DNA of 63,927 nt. Origin: an uncultured Dehalococcoidia bacterium. Lineage in GTDB: Bacteria; Chloroflexota; Dehalococcoidia; Tepidiformales; Tepidiformaceae. The notes under the pieces were generated by a model that was given only the letters and a program-made list of their open reading frames with translations, was not told where the DNA came from and searched no databases. The stretch is taken from contig CALLPC010000001.1 of the NCBI GenBank assembly GCA_938015525.1, positions 1 to 63,927 on the forward strand, read 5' to 3'. Both the position numbers and the translations under genes were made by a program. Shown piece after piece: positions 49,102 to 57,676 of this stretch. Each line of letters begins with the position of its first letter. Position 1 is the first letter of the stretch.

Positions 49102-49983
49102 ATGACGGTCGAACGGGTCGGGTTCATCGGACTGGGCATCATGGGCGGGCCGATGGCGGCAAACCTGGTGCGGGCGGGGTTCGCGGTGACGGTGTGGAAC
49201 CGGACGGCGGCAAAAGCGGAACCGCTGGCGGAGCTGGGGGCCGCCGTGGCGAGTTCGCCGGCGGGCGTGGCGGAACGCTCGGAGGTGACGTTCACCTGCG
49301 TGACGGCGTCGCGCGACGTGGAGGAGGTGGTGCTGGGGCCGGGCGGCATTGCGGAAGGTGCCAGGCCGGGGAGCATCGTGGTCGACTGTTCGACGGTGGC
49401 GCCGGCGACGGCGCGGCTGCTGCACGCACGGCTGGCCGAGCGGGGGGTCGGCTTCCTCGATGCGCCGGTCTCCGGGGGTGATGTCGGGGCGAAGGCGGGG
49501 ACGCTCGCCGTCATGGTCGGCGGCGAGCCCGAGGTGTTTGACCGGGCGCTGCCGGCGCTGAGGGCGATCGGGAAAACGGTCGTGCACGTCGGGCCGCCCG
49601 GCGCGGGGCAGGTGGTGAAGCTGTGCAACCAGGTTGCGGGCGGGCTGCACCTGCTCGCGATGGCGGAGGCAATCAGCCTCTGCCGCCGCTCGGGAGTCGA
49701 CCCGGGGAAGATGCTGGAGGTGGTGTCGGCCGGGGCGGCCGGCTCGTGGATGCTGCAGCAGCTGGGGCCGCGGGCGGTCGCGGGGGATTTCGCGCCCGGG
49801 TTCATGGTGGACCTGATGCAGAAGGACCTGGGCCTGGTGCTGGAGGCGGCGCACGAGACGCATACCCCGCTGCCGGGGACGGCGCTGGTGCGGCAGCTGT
49901 TCGAGATGCTGCAGGCGCGGGGCCGAGGACGTGACGGTACGCAGGCGATCGTGGAGGCGCTGCGGCTGCTGGCGGGAGGGTAA
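49102..49983 (+). CDS. 3-hydroxyisobutyrate dehydrogenase family protein
   Basis: 293 residues. GFIGLGIMGGPMAANL binds NAD(P), DAPVSGGDVGAKAGTLAVMVGG is the substrate loop, and the catalytic lysine is in GQVVKLCNQVAGG. The family includes HIBADH, tartronate semialdehyde reductase and glyoxylate/succinic semialdehyde reductases. No valine-degradation operon is adjacent, so the substrate is open. GGAGGTG lies 7 nt before ATG 49102. Convergent with the REC-GGDEF gene, with 9 nt between stops. Confidence 0.87.
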   Translation: MTVERVGFIGLGIMGGPMAANLVRAGFAVTVWNRTAAKAEPLAELGAAVASSPAGVAERSEVTFTCVTASRDVEEVVLGPGGIAEGARPGSIVVDCSTVAPATARLLHARLAERGVGFLDAPVSGGDVGAKAGTLAVMVGGEPEVFDRALPALRAIGKTVVHVGPPGAGQVVKLCNQVAGGLHLLAMAEAISLCRRSGVDPGKMLEVVSAGAAGSWMLQQLGPRAVAGDFAPGFMVDLMQKDLGLVLEAAHETHTPLPGTALVRQLFEMLQARGRGRDGTQAIVEALRLLAGG

Positions 49984-49992
49984 CGGACGGAT

Positions 49993-50961
49993 TCAGGCGA
50001 CGGACGGGCCGTCAGTTTCGTCGCCGGTCCGGATCAGGCTCAGGACGGCGGCGGGGCGGTGGCGGCTGGCGAGCTGCCTGTCGGCGGCCGCGAAGAGGTC
50101 GGCGGGCTCGCAATCGACGCCGGTAGCGATGCCGAAGGAGAGCGTGACGGGGACCAGGGCGGCCCATTCGCTGAGGTTGCGGCGCTCGACCTCCTGGGCG
50201 ATGCGGCGGGCGACGCGACGGGCGACGGTGAGGTCGGCGCCAGGCAGGATGACCCCGAAATCGTCGCCGCCGATGCGGGCGGCGAAGTCGCTGCCGCGAA
50301 TGCTATAGGCGATAGCGGAGGCCGCGCGGCGGAGCATATCGTCGCCAACGTCGTGGCCGTGGGCCTGGTTAACGAGGCGGGTGCCGACGGCGTCGGCCAG
50401 GATGAGGCTGACGGGTTCTCGGTTTCCGCGGCTGGCAGAGCAGATGTCGCGGAGCCGTTCATCGAAGGCGTGGCGGTTGTGGAGGCCGGTGAGATGGTCG
50501 GTGCGGGCTTCGCGTTCGAGCCAGCGGACCATGGTGTCGCGGCGGCGGAGTGCGCGGTTCTCTTCGACGGCGGCGATGAGGCGGACGGCGAGCTGAGCGG
50601 TATCGCACTGGCCGATGGTGAGGAAGTCGTGGGCGCCGAGCTTGAGGGAGGGCACGGCCTCGAGGTCGGGCTGGCCGTCGAGGAGGAGGACGACGGCGAT
50701 GTCGGGACGGCGCTCGCGGAGGAGGCCGGCGAGGGGCGCCCCGGGGTCGAGCCAGAGCCGGGCGGCGATGAGGGCGACGTCAAAGGCACCGTCGGCGAGG
50801 AGTGCCTGCGCCTCGGCGATGCCGCGAGCGGCGTGGGCATGGAAGCGGGCGGAGGTATCGAGGAGGCGGCGGACGGTGCGGACGCGTTCGACGTCTTCAT
50901 CGACGATGAGGACGCGAAGGGGACGCGGCTGGGCCGGTGGCGTCGCCGTGCGGGTGGTCAT
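49993..50961 (-). CDS. Receiver-like plus GGDEF diguanylate cyclase
   Basis: 322 residues. Residues 14-135 have a response-regulator fold (LRVLIVDEDVERV at the start), but the phosphoacceptor position in FDVALIAARL is Ala, not Asp, and the C-terminal lysine is not conserved, so phosphorylation is unlikely. A short helix (AAVEENRALRRRD) joins it to a GGDEF domain: DHLTGLHNRHAFDERL, then the active signature GGDDF (RIGGDDFGVILPGAD), a functional variant. It should make c-di-GMP. No inhibitory RxxD site is obvious before the signature. Confidence 0.82.
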   Translation of the reverse strand: MTTRTATPPAQPRPLRVLIVDEDVERVRTVRRLLDTSARFHAHAARGIAEAQALLADGAFDVALIAARLWLDPGAPLAGLLRERRPDIAVVLLLDGQPDLEAVPSLKLGAHDFLTIGQCDTAQLAVRLIAAVEENRALRRRDTMVRWLEREARTDHLTGLHNRHAFDERLRDICSASRGNREPVSLILADAVGTRLVNQAHGHDVGDDMLRRAASAIAYSIRGSDFAARIGGDDFGVILPGADLTVARRVARRIAQEVERRNLSEWAALVPVTLSFGIATGVDCEPADLFAAADRQLASRHRPAAVLSLIRTGDETDGPSVA

Positions 50962-51058
50962 TTGCTGGTTCCTGCTGTGAGTATCGGCGGGACTCGACAG
51001 AAGATGAGGCCCGCCGCTGGAAGTGGCGAGGGGCCTCGCGACACCGTGCTGCCGGGAG

Positions 51059-52036
51059 CTAGAAGTCGCGGCCGGGAATCTCGATGTCGTCGGCCGGGGG
51101 AGCCGGGTTGGCGATGCCGGCCATGAGCTGGGTGGGCACGAGCATCCGGAGCTCGTCGAGCGTCCATTTCCCGTGCTTGTAGATGTTGCGGAAGGGCGGG
51201 TAGAGGTCGGCGAGGAGACCGACGTGGCCGCCGGCGACCTGGAAGATGCGCCCGTTGATGTTCCAGGCCTCGTCGAGGAGGAGGTAGATGGTCATGGGCG
51301 CGACCATATCGGGGGTGCGCATGGCGGCGGCTTCCTCAGCGGCGCGGTTGGCGGCAGCCTGCGGGGGGCCGCCGGCGGCGGCGATGCCGCGCCGGGCGCG
51401 GAGCTCGCGGGCGGACTGGGGCACGGTGGCGGTGAGACGGGTGGCGGCGCCGGGGGCGATGCAGTTGACGGTGATGCCGTAACGGCCGAGGTCGCGGGCA
51501 GCGACGCGGGTGAGGCCGGCGACGCCGGCCTTGGCGGCGCCGTAGTTTGCCTGGCCGGAGTTGCCCTGGAGGCCGGAGACGGAGCTGAAGTTGACGATCC
51601 GACCGTAGCGCTGCTGCCGCATGAGGACGGAGGCGGGCTTGATGGTCGTGAAGTGGCCTTTGAGGTCGACGCGGATGACGTCGTCCCACTCTTCTTCGGT
51701 GAGGTTGAAGATCATCCGGTCGCGGAGGATGGCAGCGAGGTTGATGAGGCCATCGAGGCGGCCCCAGGTATCGAGGGCGGTGCGGATGACGCTCTCGCCG
51801 CCTTCCATGGTGGAGACGTCGGCGAAGTTGGCGACGGCTTCGCCGCCCATTTGCTTGATTTCTTCAACGACCTGGGCGGCGGGACCGTCGTCGTGGCCGG
51901 AGCCGTCGGGGTTGACGCCGGGGTCGTTGACGACGACGCGGGCGCCTTCGGAGGCGGCGAGGAGGGCGCATTCGCGGCCGATGCCGCGGCCGGCGCCTGT
52001 CATGGCGATGACTTTGCCCTCGAGGAGGTTGCCCAT
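51059..52036 (-). CDS. Short-chain dehydrogenase (MFE-2/FabG-like)
   Basis: 325 residues. TGAGRGIG binds NAD(P); N-x-A in LINLAAIL, serine in IVNFSSVSG and YxxxK as NYGAAKAG complete the catalytic set. VVVNDPGVNPDGSGHDDGPA and the C-terminal extension resemble the dehydrogenase part of peroxisomal multifunctional enzyme 2. It sits in an operon with two MaoC-type hotdog dehydratases, suggesting consecutive hydration and dehydrogenation of an enoyl-CoA or reduction of a 3-ketoacyl thioester. Confidence 0.85.
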   Translation of the reverse strand: MGNLLEGKVIAMTGAGRGIGRECALLAASEGARVVVNDPGVNPDGSGHDDGPAAQVVEEIKQMGGEAVANFADVSTMEGGESVIRTALDTWGRLDGLINLAAILRDRMIFNLTEEEWDDVIRVDLKGHFTTIKPASVLMRQQRYGRIVNFSSVSGLQGNSGQANYGAAKAGVAGLTRVAARDLGRYGITVNCIAPGAATRLTATVPQSARELRARRGIAAAGGPPQAAANRAAEEAAAMRTPDMVAPMTIYLLLDEAWNINGRIFQVAGGHVGLLADLYPPFRNIYKHGKWTLDELRMLVPTQLMAGIANPAPPADDIEIPGRDF

Positions 52037-52063
52037 GGTTGGCGGTCCTTTCTGCGGCTCGGG

Positions 52064-52483
52064 CTAGCTGTGGATGACGACAGTGGCAGAGCCGGGGGTG
52101 GTCTTCTTCCCCCCAGGGTTTTCAGTCCAGATTTCGAGGTCGACGAGCTTCTGGCCGTTCTCCTCGTACTTGCGGGTGACGACGCCTTTGCAGGTGATGT
52201 CCTGGTTCGGGAAGTCCATGCCGCGGTAGGAGCAGCCGAAGCGCTTGATTTTGCCGTTCCCGCCGAGCCAGTCGTGGAGGAGCTGGCCGAGGAAGGCGTG
52301 TTTGAGGGCGCCGTGGACGATGATGTCGCTGAGGCCGGTGCCTTTTGCAAAGTCCTTGTCGTAGTGGATCTGGTAGAAGTCGCCGGAGGCGGCGGCCCAG
52401 AGAACGAGCTGCTGGGTGGAGCAGTTCTTCTTGAGCTCGGGGATGGCCATGCCTTCGGTGATGTCATTCCATTTCGCAGCCAT
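52064..52483 (-). CDS. MaoC-like hotdog dehydratase
   Basis: 139 residues, single hotdog domain. The catalytic Asp/His pair is seen in GDFYQIHYD followed by DIIVHGALKHAFLGQLL, the hydratase-2 motif. It would hydrate trans-2-enoyl thioesters to (3R)-hydroxyacyl thioesters. It is 27 nt upstream of the SDR gene and 18 nt downstream of the FAS1-like partner. Heterodimer with the latter, as in HadAB-type enzymes, is inferred. Confidence 0.82.
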   Translation of the reverse strand: MAAKWNDITEGMAIPELKKNCSTQQLVLWAAASGDFYQIHYDKDFAKGTGLSDIIVHGALKHAFLGQLLHDWLGGNGKIKRFGCSYRGMDFPNQDITCKGVVTRKYEENGQKLVDLEIWTENPGGKKTTPGSATVVIHS

Positions 52484-52501
52484 GGGGAGGTCTCCTCGGG
52501 G

Positions 52502-52987
52502 TCAGTAGCGGATGCCGGTGCCGGTCATGATGGCGACGACGTTGCCGTGCTGGTTCTTGTAGACGGTTTTGGTGGTGGTGATGAGCATTTGGCCGAGGCT
52601 GCCTTCCCGTTCCTCATAGGAGGCGACGTGGGAGGTGGCGGTGAGGATATCGCCGGCGCAGATGTCGTCGAAGTACTCGATATCGGTGCCGCCGTTGAGG
52701 ATGCGGGTGAGGGGTCGGGACGGCTGGGGGCCCAGGTCGCGGCCGCGGCGGGCTGCGGCGCTGGGGTTGAAGACCGGGGTGCCGAGGTAGCCTGGCGGTG
52801 CGACGAGGCTGCGGTAGCCAGCGGCTTTCGCGGCTGCTTCGTCGTAGAAGATGGGGTCGGTGTGGCCGACGGCGCGGGCGAACATGCGGATGGAGGTTTT
52901 ATCCACCTCGAGGGTGTAGGGTTCGGACTCTTTGCCGACGTGCGCCCGCATCTCATCCGTGATGAGCGGCGTCTTTTCCTGGGTCAC
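52502..52987 (-). CDS. MaoC N-terminal (FAS1-like) dehydratase subunit
   Basis: 161 residues from GTG 52987, which has GGAGAAGG 4 nt upstream. VGHTDPIFYDEAAAKAAGY and VAPPGYLGTPVF are typical of the FAS1-like, N-terminal hotdog subunit that pairs with a MaoC-C subunit; catalytic His is usually supplied by the partner. GGTDIEYFDDICAGD is the second conserved strand. First gene of the three-gene operon ending with the SDR gene. Confidence 0.82.
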   Translation of the reverse strand: MTQEKTPLITDEMRAHVGKESEPYTLEVDKTSIRMFARAVGHTDPIFYDEAAAKAAGYRSLVAPPGYLGTPVFNPSAAARRGRDLGPQPSRPLTRILNGGTDIEYFDDICAGDILTATSHVASYEEREGSLGQMLITTTKTVYKNQHGNVVAIMTGTGIRY

Positions 52988-53078
52988 GGGACCTTCTCCG
53001 GGGATGATTCGTGCGCGGGGAACGATACGCGAGGGCGGGCCGGGCGTAAACGGCGTTTTGCTGGAGGTCGGCGACGCA

Positions 53079-53084
53079 TAGAAT
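53079..53084 (+). promoter_or_regulatory. -10 box, leaderless start of bgl
   Basis: TAGAAT is 7 nt before the ATG at 53092 and itself contains part of an earlier in-frame ATG (53083), which argues that 53092 is the true start. Confidence 0.55.
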
Positions 53085-53091
53085 GCGCGCC

Positions 53092-54432
53092 ATGGCGTTT
53101 CTTTCGTTTCCCGAGGGCTTCCAGTGGGGGGTGGCGACGGCCTCCTATCAGATTGAGGGCGCGGTGCAGGAGGACGGCCGCGGCGTAACCATCTGGGATA
53201 CGTTCGTGCGGCAGCCGGGCCGGGTGCAGAACGGTGACACCGGCGACGTGGCCTGCGACCACTATCACCGGTTCCGCGAGGACGTCGCACTGATGGCGAG
53301 CCTCGGTATCCAGACGTACCGGTTCTCGCTGGCGTGGGCGCGCATCTACCCGTTCGGCCGCGGGCCGGTGAACGAGAAGGGGCTGGCGTTCTATGACCGG
53401 CTCATCGATGCGCTGCTGGAGCGGAACATCCAGCCGGCGGTCACGCTCTACCACTGGGACCTGCCGCAGGCGCTGCAGGACCTCGGCGGGTGGACGAACC
53501 GGGAGGTGACGGAGGCGTTCGCGGCCTACGCGAAGACGGCATTCGACCGGTTCGGGGACAGGGTGGGGCGCTGGATCACGTTGAACGAGCCGGTCATTTT
53601 CACGGAGATGGGGCACCGGACCGGGGTGATGGCGCCCGGCATCCGGGACCTTGGGGCGTACAGCCGGGCTATCCACCATGCGCTGCTGGCACACGGCAGA
53701 GCCGTGCAGGCTTTCCGGGAGGGCGGTTACCGGGGGGAGATTGGCATCACGAACGCGAACACGTTCTACGAGCCGGCGGATGCGTCACCGGAGGCGGCGG
53801 AGGCGGTGGAGCGGGCGCGGGATTTCGACACGCGGCTGTTCCACGGGCCAGTCTTTGGGCGGGGCTACCCTGCGCGCGTGGTGAAGTACTTTGCGGAGCG
53901 GGGTGTGCCGTTGCCGATCGAGGCGGGGGACATGGACGTCATCGCGACGCCGACGGACTTCCTTGGCGTAAACCTGTACTCGCGGGGGCTCATCCAGCCG
54001 GCGAACAACAGCGTCGGCTTCACCTACGCCCCGCCGCGGCTGCCCCTGCTGCCGATGGGGTACGAGGCGGCGCCGCATGCGCTCGGGGCGTTCGTGCGCT
54101 GGGTTTCGAACGAGTACGGGCGGCCGCGGATTTACATCACGGAGAACGGGGTCTGTGACAACACGGAGCCGGACGCCAGCGGGGTGGTGGACGACGTGAC
54201 GCGGCAGGAGCTGCTGCGCGGCTTCCTCGCCGGGCTGCACGGGGCGATCGAGGACGGCTGCGATGTGCGCGCGTACTACCAGTGGTCGCTGATGGACAAT
54301 TTCGAGTGGGCGTTCGGCTACAGCAAGCGGTTCGGCATCGTGTACACGGACTACCGGACGCTGGCGCGCATCCCGAAGAAATCGGCGGAGATGTACGCGG
54401 ACATCATCCGCCGCAACGGGCTCGAGGCGTGA
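53092..54432 (+). CDS. Family 1 glycoside hydrolase (beta-glucosidase)
   Basis: 446 residues, (beta/alpha)8 barrel. FPEGFQWGVATASYQIEGA is the GH1 N-terminal signature. The acid/base glutamate is in TLNEP and the nucleophile in YITENGVCDN. SWLAR-like GIQTYRFSLAWARIYP and the late SLMDNFEWAFGYSKRFGIVY are family blocks. Cytoplasmic, no signal peptide; likely beta-glucosidase or beta-galactosidase on imported disaccharides. Convergent with the glutathione peroxidase gene with 6 nt between stops. Confidence 0.93.
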   Translation: MAFLSFPEGFQWGVATASYQIEGAVQEDGRGVTIWDTFVRQPGRVQNGDTGDVACDHYHRFREDVALMASLGIQTYRFSLAWARIYPFGRGPVNEKGLAFYDRLIDALLERNIQPAVTLYHWDLPQALQDLGGWTNREVTEAFAAYAKTAFDRFGDRVGRWITLNEPVIFTEMGHRTGVMAPGIRDLGAYSRAIHHALLAHGRAVQAFREGGYRGEIGITNANTFYEPADASPEAAEAVERARDFDTRLFHGPVFGRGYPARVVKYFAERGVPLPIEAGDMDVIATPTDFLGVNLYSRGLIQPANNSVGFTYAPPRLPLLPMGYEAAPHALGAFVRWVSNEYGRPRIYITENGVCDNTEPDASGVVDDVTRQELLRGFLAGLHGAIEDGCDVRAYYQWSLMDNFEWAFGYSKRFGIVYTDYRTLARIPKKSAEMYADIIRRNGLEA

Positions 54433-54438
54433 CGGGGG

Positions 54439-54912
54439 TCAGAGGAGCCGTTCGATCGCCTCGGTGACTTCGGGGGCGTCCGGCGGGGTGCGGGGGTCGA
54501 ACTTCGCGATGACGTTGCCTTCGCGGTCGAGCAGGTATTTCTGGAAGTTCCAGAGGACCTCGCCGCCGAGAGGCTCGGGGAGCGACGTGAGGGCGCGGTA
54601 GAGGGGATGCATCGATTCGCCTTTCACCGAAATCTTGGCGAAGAGCGGGAACGTCACTCCGTAGGTGGCCTCGCAGAACTGGGCGATCTCTTCGTTGGTG
54701 CCGGGCTCCTGGCCCATGAAGTCGTTGGCGGGGAAGGCGAGGATTTCGAAGCCGCGGTGGCGGTACTTCTCGTAGAGAGACTGGAGAGCGGCGTACTGGG
54801 GGGTGAGGCCGCACTTGCTGGCGACGTTGACGAGCATGAGGACGCGGCCGCGATAGCGCTCGAGCGGCTCTTCGGTGCCGTCGATGCGCGGCATGGTGAA
54901 CTGCAGGACCAA
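54439..54912 (-). CDS. Glutathione peroxidase family (thioredoxin-type, Cys form)
   Basis: 157 residues. NVASKCGLTPQY carries the peroxidatic Cys (not Sec), LAFPANDFMGQEPG the glutamine, and WNFQKYLLDREG the tryptophan of the catalytic triad. Bacterial Cys forms normally use thioredoxin. TTG 54912 is chosen as start because GGAGG lies 5 nt upstream; ATG is six codons later. Protects against peroxides. Confidence 0.88.
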   Translation of the reverse strand: MVLQFTMPRIDGTEEPLERYRGRVLMLVNVASKCGLTPQYAALQSLYEKYRHRGFEILAFPANDFMGQEPGTNEEIAQFCEATYGVTFPLFAKISVKGESMHPLYRALTSLPEPLGGEVLWNFQKYLLDREGNVIAKFDPRTPPDAPEVTEAIERLL

Positions 54913-54977
54913 GGGAACCTCCGGTGGAGAACAGCGTACGCTCCCCATCCTAGCAGGGCGGCGCGGGGCTGGCGGGT

Positions 54978-55415
54978 TCAGTCCCCGGCGAACCAGGAGA
55001 TGACCCGGGCCGGGACGAAGCGGAGCAGGGGGAGCTGTTCGAGCGCCATGGCCCGGTACTGGGGGTAACGGGAGCGAAGGGCTTCGAGGGCGGCGGGCCA
55101 GGCGTCGCCGCACGCGAGGACCTCGGCGTCGCAATCGAGCCGAACCCATGCGAGTCGGCTCCAGTCGTCGGCGTAACGGTCGACGAGGATGGCGGCGCGG
55201 CGATCACGCCGGAGGTCGGCGACGCGGGCGAGGTCGGGTGAGCGCTTCGGCTTTTCGTCGACGGCGACGGCGATGACGGGGCCGCCGGGCTGCTCGAGGA
55301 GGGCGAAGCACACGGGAACGAGGCGGGGCCGGCCGGAGGGGGCGATGGTGGCGAGCCGGGCAACGGGTTCGGTGAGGAGGAGGTCACGCTCGCGGGGGCC
55401 GATGACTGCCGGCAT
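54978..55415 (-). CDS. PPOX-class F420-dependent oxidoreductase (TIGR03668-like)
   Basis: 145 residues. VARLATIAPSGRPRLVPVCFAL is the split-barrel opening, followed by VDEKPKRS and DRRAAILVDRYADDWSRLAWVR, the pattern of the Rv0121-type TIGR03668 subfamily, members of which bind F420. This is the second PPOX-fold protein in the window. TAACCT is 7 nt before ATG 55415 with no Shine-Dalgarno. Divergent from the ROK gene. Confidence 0.75.
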   Translation of the reverse strand: MPAVIGPRERDLLLTEPVARLATIAPSGRPRLVPVCFALLEQPGGPVIAVAVDEKPKRSPDLARVADLRRDRRAAILVDRYADDWSRLAWVRLDCDAEVLACGDAWPAALEALRSRYPQYRAMALEQLPLLRFVPARVISWFAGD

Positions 55416-55422
55416 GGTGGAG

Positions 55423-55464
55423 AGGTTACGCCAAGTGCGGATGGGCGCGGGTCTACGCTAGAGT
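55423..55464. promoter_or_regulatory. Divergent leaderless promoters of PPOX and ROK genes
   Basis: On the minus strand TAACCT (55423-55428) is 7 nt from the PPOX ATG. On the plus strand TAGAGT (55459-55464) is 8 nt from the ROK ATG. Both genes lack Shine-Dalgarno sequences. Confidence 0.5.
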
Positions 55465-55472
55465 TCGGACGT

Positions 55473-56426
55473 ATGGCGAGGACGGTGCTGGCTGCAGATT
55501 TCGGCGGAACTCATCTTCGAACTGCGATCGTGGATGAGGCTGGCGGTCTCGCGTACCGGGCAGACCATGCGACGCCCGCGCAGGCCTCGCCAGCGGAGAT
55601 GGTGGAGCTGGTGGTCGACCTGCTGGCCGGGGCGGTGCGGACCTCGGGTGCGACGCCGGTGGCGGCGTGCATCGCCACCGCCGGCCTGGTGAATGCCAGC
55701 GAGGGGCGTGTGGTCTTTGCGCCGAATATCGCGGGCTTTCGGAACGTGGTGCTGACCACGCCGGTGGCGCAACGGCTGGGAATCCCGGTATTCATCGAGA
55801 ACGATGCGTCGGCGGCAGCGCTGGGGGAGCATCGGTTCGGAGCGGGGCGGGGTACGCGGCATCTGCTGCACGCGACGCTGGGCACAGGGATTGGCGGGGG
55901 GCTGGTCATCGACGGGCGGCTCTACCGGGGTGCGCAGGGGCTGGCCGGGGAGATCGGCCACATCGTTATCGACCCGGGCGGGCCGCGGTGCGCGTGCGGC
56001 TCCCGCGGATGCCTGGAGGCGCTGGTGAGCGGGGTTGCGTTCGCGGCGCGGGCGCGGAAGCTGCTCGAGCTGGGGAAATCGCCGGTGCTGAAGGAAATCG
56101 TGGGGTACGAAGAGCCGACGGGTGCGCATCTCTTTGCGGCGGCGGCGAAAGGTGACCGGGCGAGCGAGGCGGAGATCCGGAACGGCGGGCACTACCTGGG
56201 GCTCGGGCTGGGGAGCCTGGTGAACGTACTGAACCCGGACGCGGTGACGCTCTCGGGGGGGCTGCTGGCGATGGGGGAGATGCTTCTCGGGCCGATGCGG
56301 GAGGCGATGCGGTCGATGGCGTACGGCGCCGCCGGGAGCGCGCTGGTGCGACTCAGCGAGCTGGGCGCGAACACGGGGCTGCTGGGAGCTGCAGCCGTCG
56401 CGTTCGAACGGCTGGAAACGGCCTGA
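55473..56426 (+). CDS. ROK-family sugar kinase (glucokinase)
   Basis: 317 residues. ADFGGTHLRTAIVD is the ATP phosphate loop, FIENDASAAALGEHRFG carries the catalytic Asp, GTGIGGGLVIDG the adenosine/phosphate motif, and GHIVIDPGGPRCACGSRGC the ROK zinc site. Length and motifs fit glucokinase; a downstream partner of the nearby GH1 enzyme is a reasonable inference, since released glucose must be phosphorylated. No repressor-type N-terminal helix-turn-helix. Confidence 0.88.
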   Translation: MARTVLAADFGGTHLRTAIVDEAGGLAYRADHATPAQASPAEMVELVVDLLAGAVRTSGATPVAACIATAGLVNASEGRVVFAPNIAGFRNVVLTTPVAQRLGIPVFIENDASAAALGEHRFGAGRGTRHLLHATLGTGIGGGLVIDGRLYRGAQGLAGEIGHIVIDPGGPRCACGSRGCLEALVSGVAFAARARKLLELGKSPVLKEIVGYEEPTGAHLFAAAAKGDRASEAEIRNGGHYLGLGLGSLVNVLNPDAVTLSGGLLAMGEMLLGPMREAMRSMAYGAAGSALVRLSELGANTGLLGAAAVAFERLETA

Positions 56427-56755
56427 ATCAGCCGCCGGGATGCACGGCGAAAAAGGCGGCGTTACGGCGCCAGCCGCAATTGATGGCGGCTGCGTCGCAT
56501 CCGACCTCCGGCGGGCCAGGGGCGCCCAGCGTCGCTCCGGTGCCCCAGCGGCGGTTCATGCGGGAGCGCCCGGGGCCGGGGTCGGTGACGACGCGGTGGG
56601 TGGTGCCGAGGCGGCCAGGGAGCCCGGGCCGGCGGGCACGAGCGCGGATGTCATCGTCCGTGCCGAAGCGTTCGCGGAGGACGGGGACGCCGGGGAGCGG
56701 GACCGCCCCGGGCAGCCGCCAGGGGAGACGGGCTGAGCGGAGCGCCCGTCACCGG
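56427..56755. other. 329-nt intergenic region without confident gene
   Basis: Between the ROK gene and the end of htpX. On the minus strand a reading frame without stops runs from within htpX to near 56427, but has only one ATG (43 residues from it, ending FFAVHPGG) and no ribosome site. A 98-codon plus-strand frame (56440-56736) opposes it. Neither resembles a known protein. No tRNA or structured RNA was recognised. Confidence 0.4.
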
Positions 56756-57601
56756 CTAGATGCGGCCGGCCATGTTGCGGAGGCGGCGGATGCGCTCGTC
56801 GAGCGGCGGGTGGGTGCTGAAAAGGTTGACGAGTCCTTCGCTGCGGAAGGGGTTTGCGATGTAGAGGGCGGAGACGGCCTCCTGGGCCGGGGTGGGCTCC
56901 ATGGGCCGGGCAGCGATGCCGAGTTTGAGCTTTTCGAGGGCGCTGGCGAGGGCGAGCGGGTCGCGGGTCACGCGGGCGCCGGTCTCGTCGGCGGCGTACT
57001 CGCGGGAGCGGCTGATGCCGAGCTGGAGGAGGGTTGCCGCGATGGGGGCGAGGAGGATGACGGCGAGGGCGACGAGCGGGTTGCGGTCACGGTCGCCGCC
57101 GCCGAAGAGGCTGGTGAACATGAGCACCTGCGCGATCATGGAGATTGCGCCAGCGATGGTGGCGACGATGGAGCTCGTGAGGATGTCGCGGTTTTTGACG
57201 TGGCCCATTTCGTGGCCGATGACGGCGCGGAGTTCGCGTTCGTCGAGGAGACGAAGGATTCCGGTCGTGACGGCGACGACAGCGTGCTTCGGGTCGCGGC
57301 CGGTGGCGAAAGCGTTCGGAGAGGCGTTTTCGACGATGTAAACCCGCGGCATCGGCATGCCGGCGGCGCGGGCGACTTCGCGGACGAGCTGGAACAGGCG
57401 GGGATGGTCGGCCTCGGAGATTTCGCGGGCGCCGGCCATGGCGAGGGCGACGCGGTCGCTGAACCAGTAGGCGAAGAAGTTCATGATGCCCGCGAAGACG
57501 AGGAAGACGATGGCTCCGCTGGTGCCGCCGATGAAGCCGCCGACGGCGACGAGCAGGCCGGTGAGGGCAGCGAGCAGGATGGTGGTCTTGAGGAAGTTCA
57601 T
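56756..57601 (-). CDS. htpX: Protease HtpX homologue
   Basis: 281 residues, membrane zinc protease of the M48B family. Two N-terminal hydrophobic helices (TILLAALTGLLVAVGGFIG, IVFLVFAGIMNFF) precede the zinc motif GHEMGHVKNRD and two more membrane segments; the third ligand is in EYAADETGARV. It degrades misfolded membrane proteins. A TATACT -10 box is at 57631-57636 on the minus strand, and GGAGG lies 16 nt before the ATG, an unusually long spacing. Confidence 0.92.
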   Translation of the reverse strand: MNFLKTTILLAALTGLLVAVGGFIGGTSGAIVFLVFAGIMNFFAYWFSDRVALAMAGAREISEADHPRLFQLVREVARAAGMPMPRVYIVENASPNAFATGRDPKHAVVAVTTGILRLLDERELRAVIGHEMGHVKNRDILTSSIVATIAGAISMIAQVLMFTSLFGGGDRDRNPLVALAVILLAPIAATLLQLGISRSREYAADETGARVTRDPLALASALEKLKLGIAARPMEPTPAQEAVSALYIANPFRSEGLVNLFSTHPPLDERIRRLRNMAGRI

Positions 57602-57630
57602 GGCGACGCTTGGCTAACCTCCCTGCTCAA

Positions 57631-57636
57631 AGTATA
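57631..57636 (-). promoter_or_regulatory. -10 box of htpX
   Basis: TATACT on the minus strand, giving a leader of about 23 nt that carries AGGGAGG. Confidence 0.5.
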
Positions 57637-57676
57637 GGCCGCCGGCCAGCCGGCGGGGCGGAAAGACAGGGTTCGC

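Noticed and set aside
56440..56736. 98-codon plus-strand frame after the ROK gene.
   Set aside because: Ala/Gly-rich, no ribosome site, opposed by another open frame; typical random high-GC frame.
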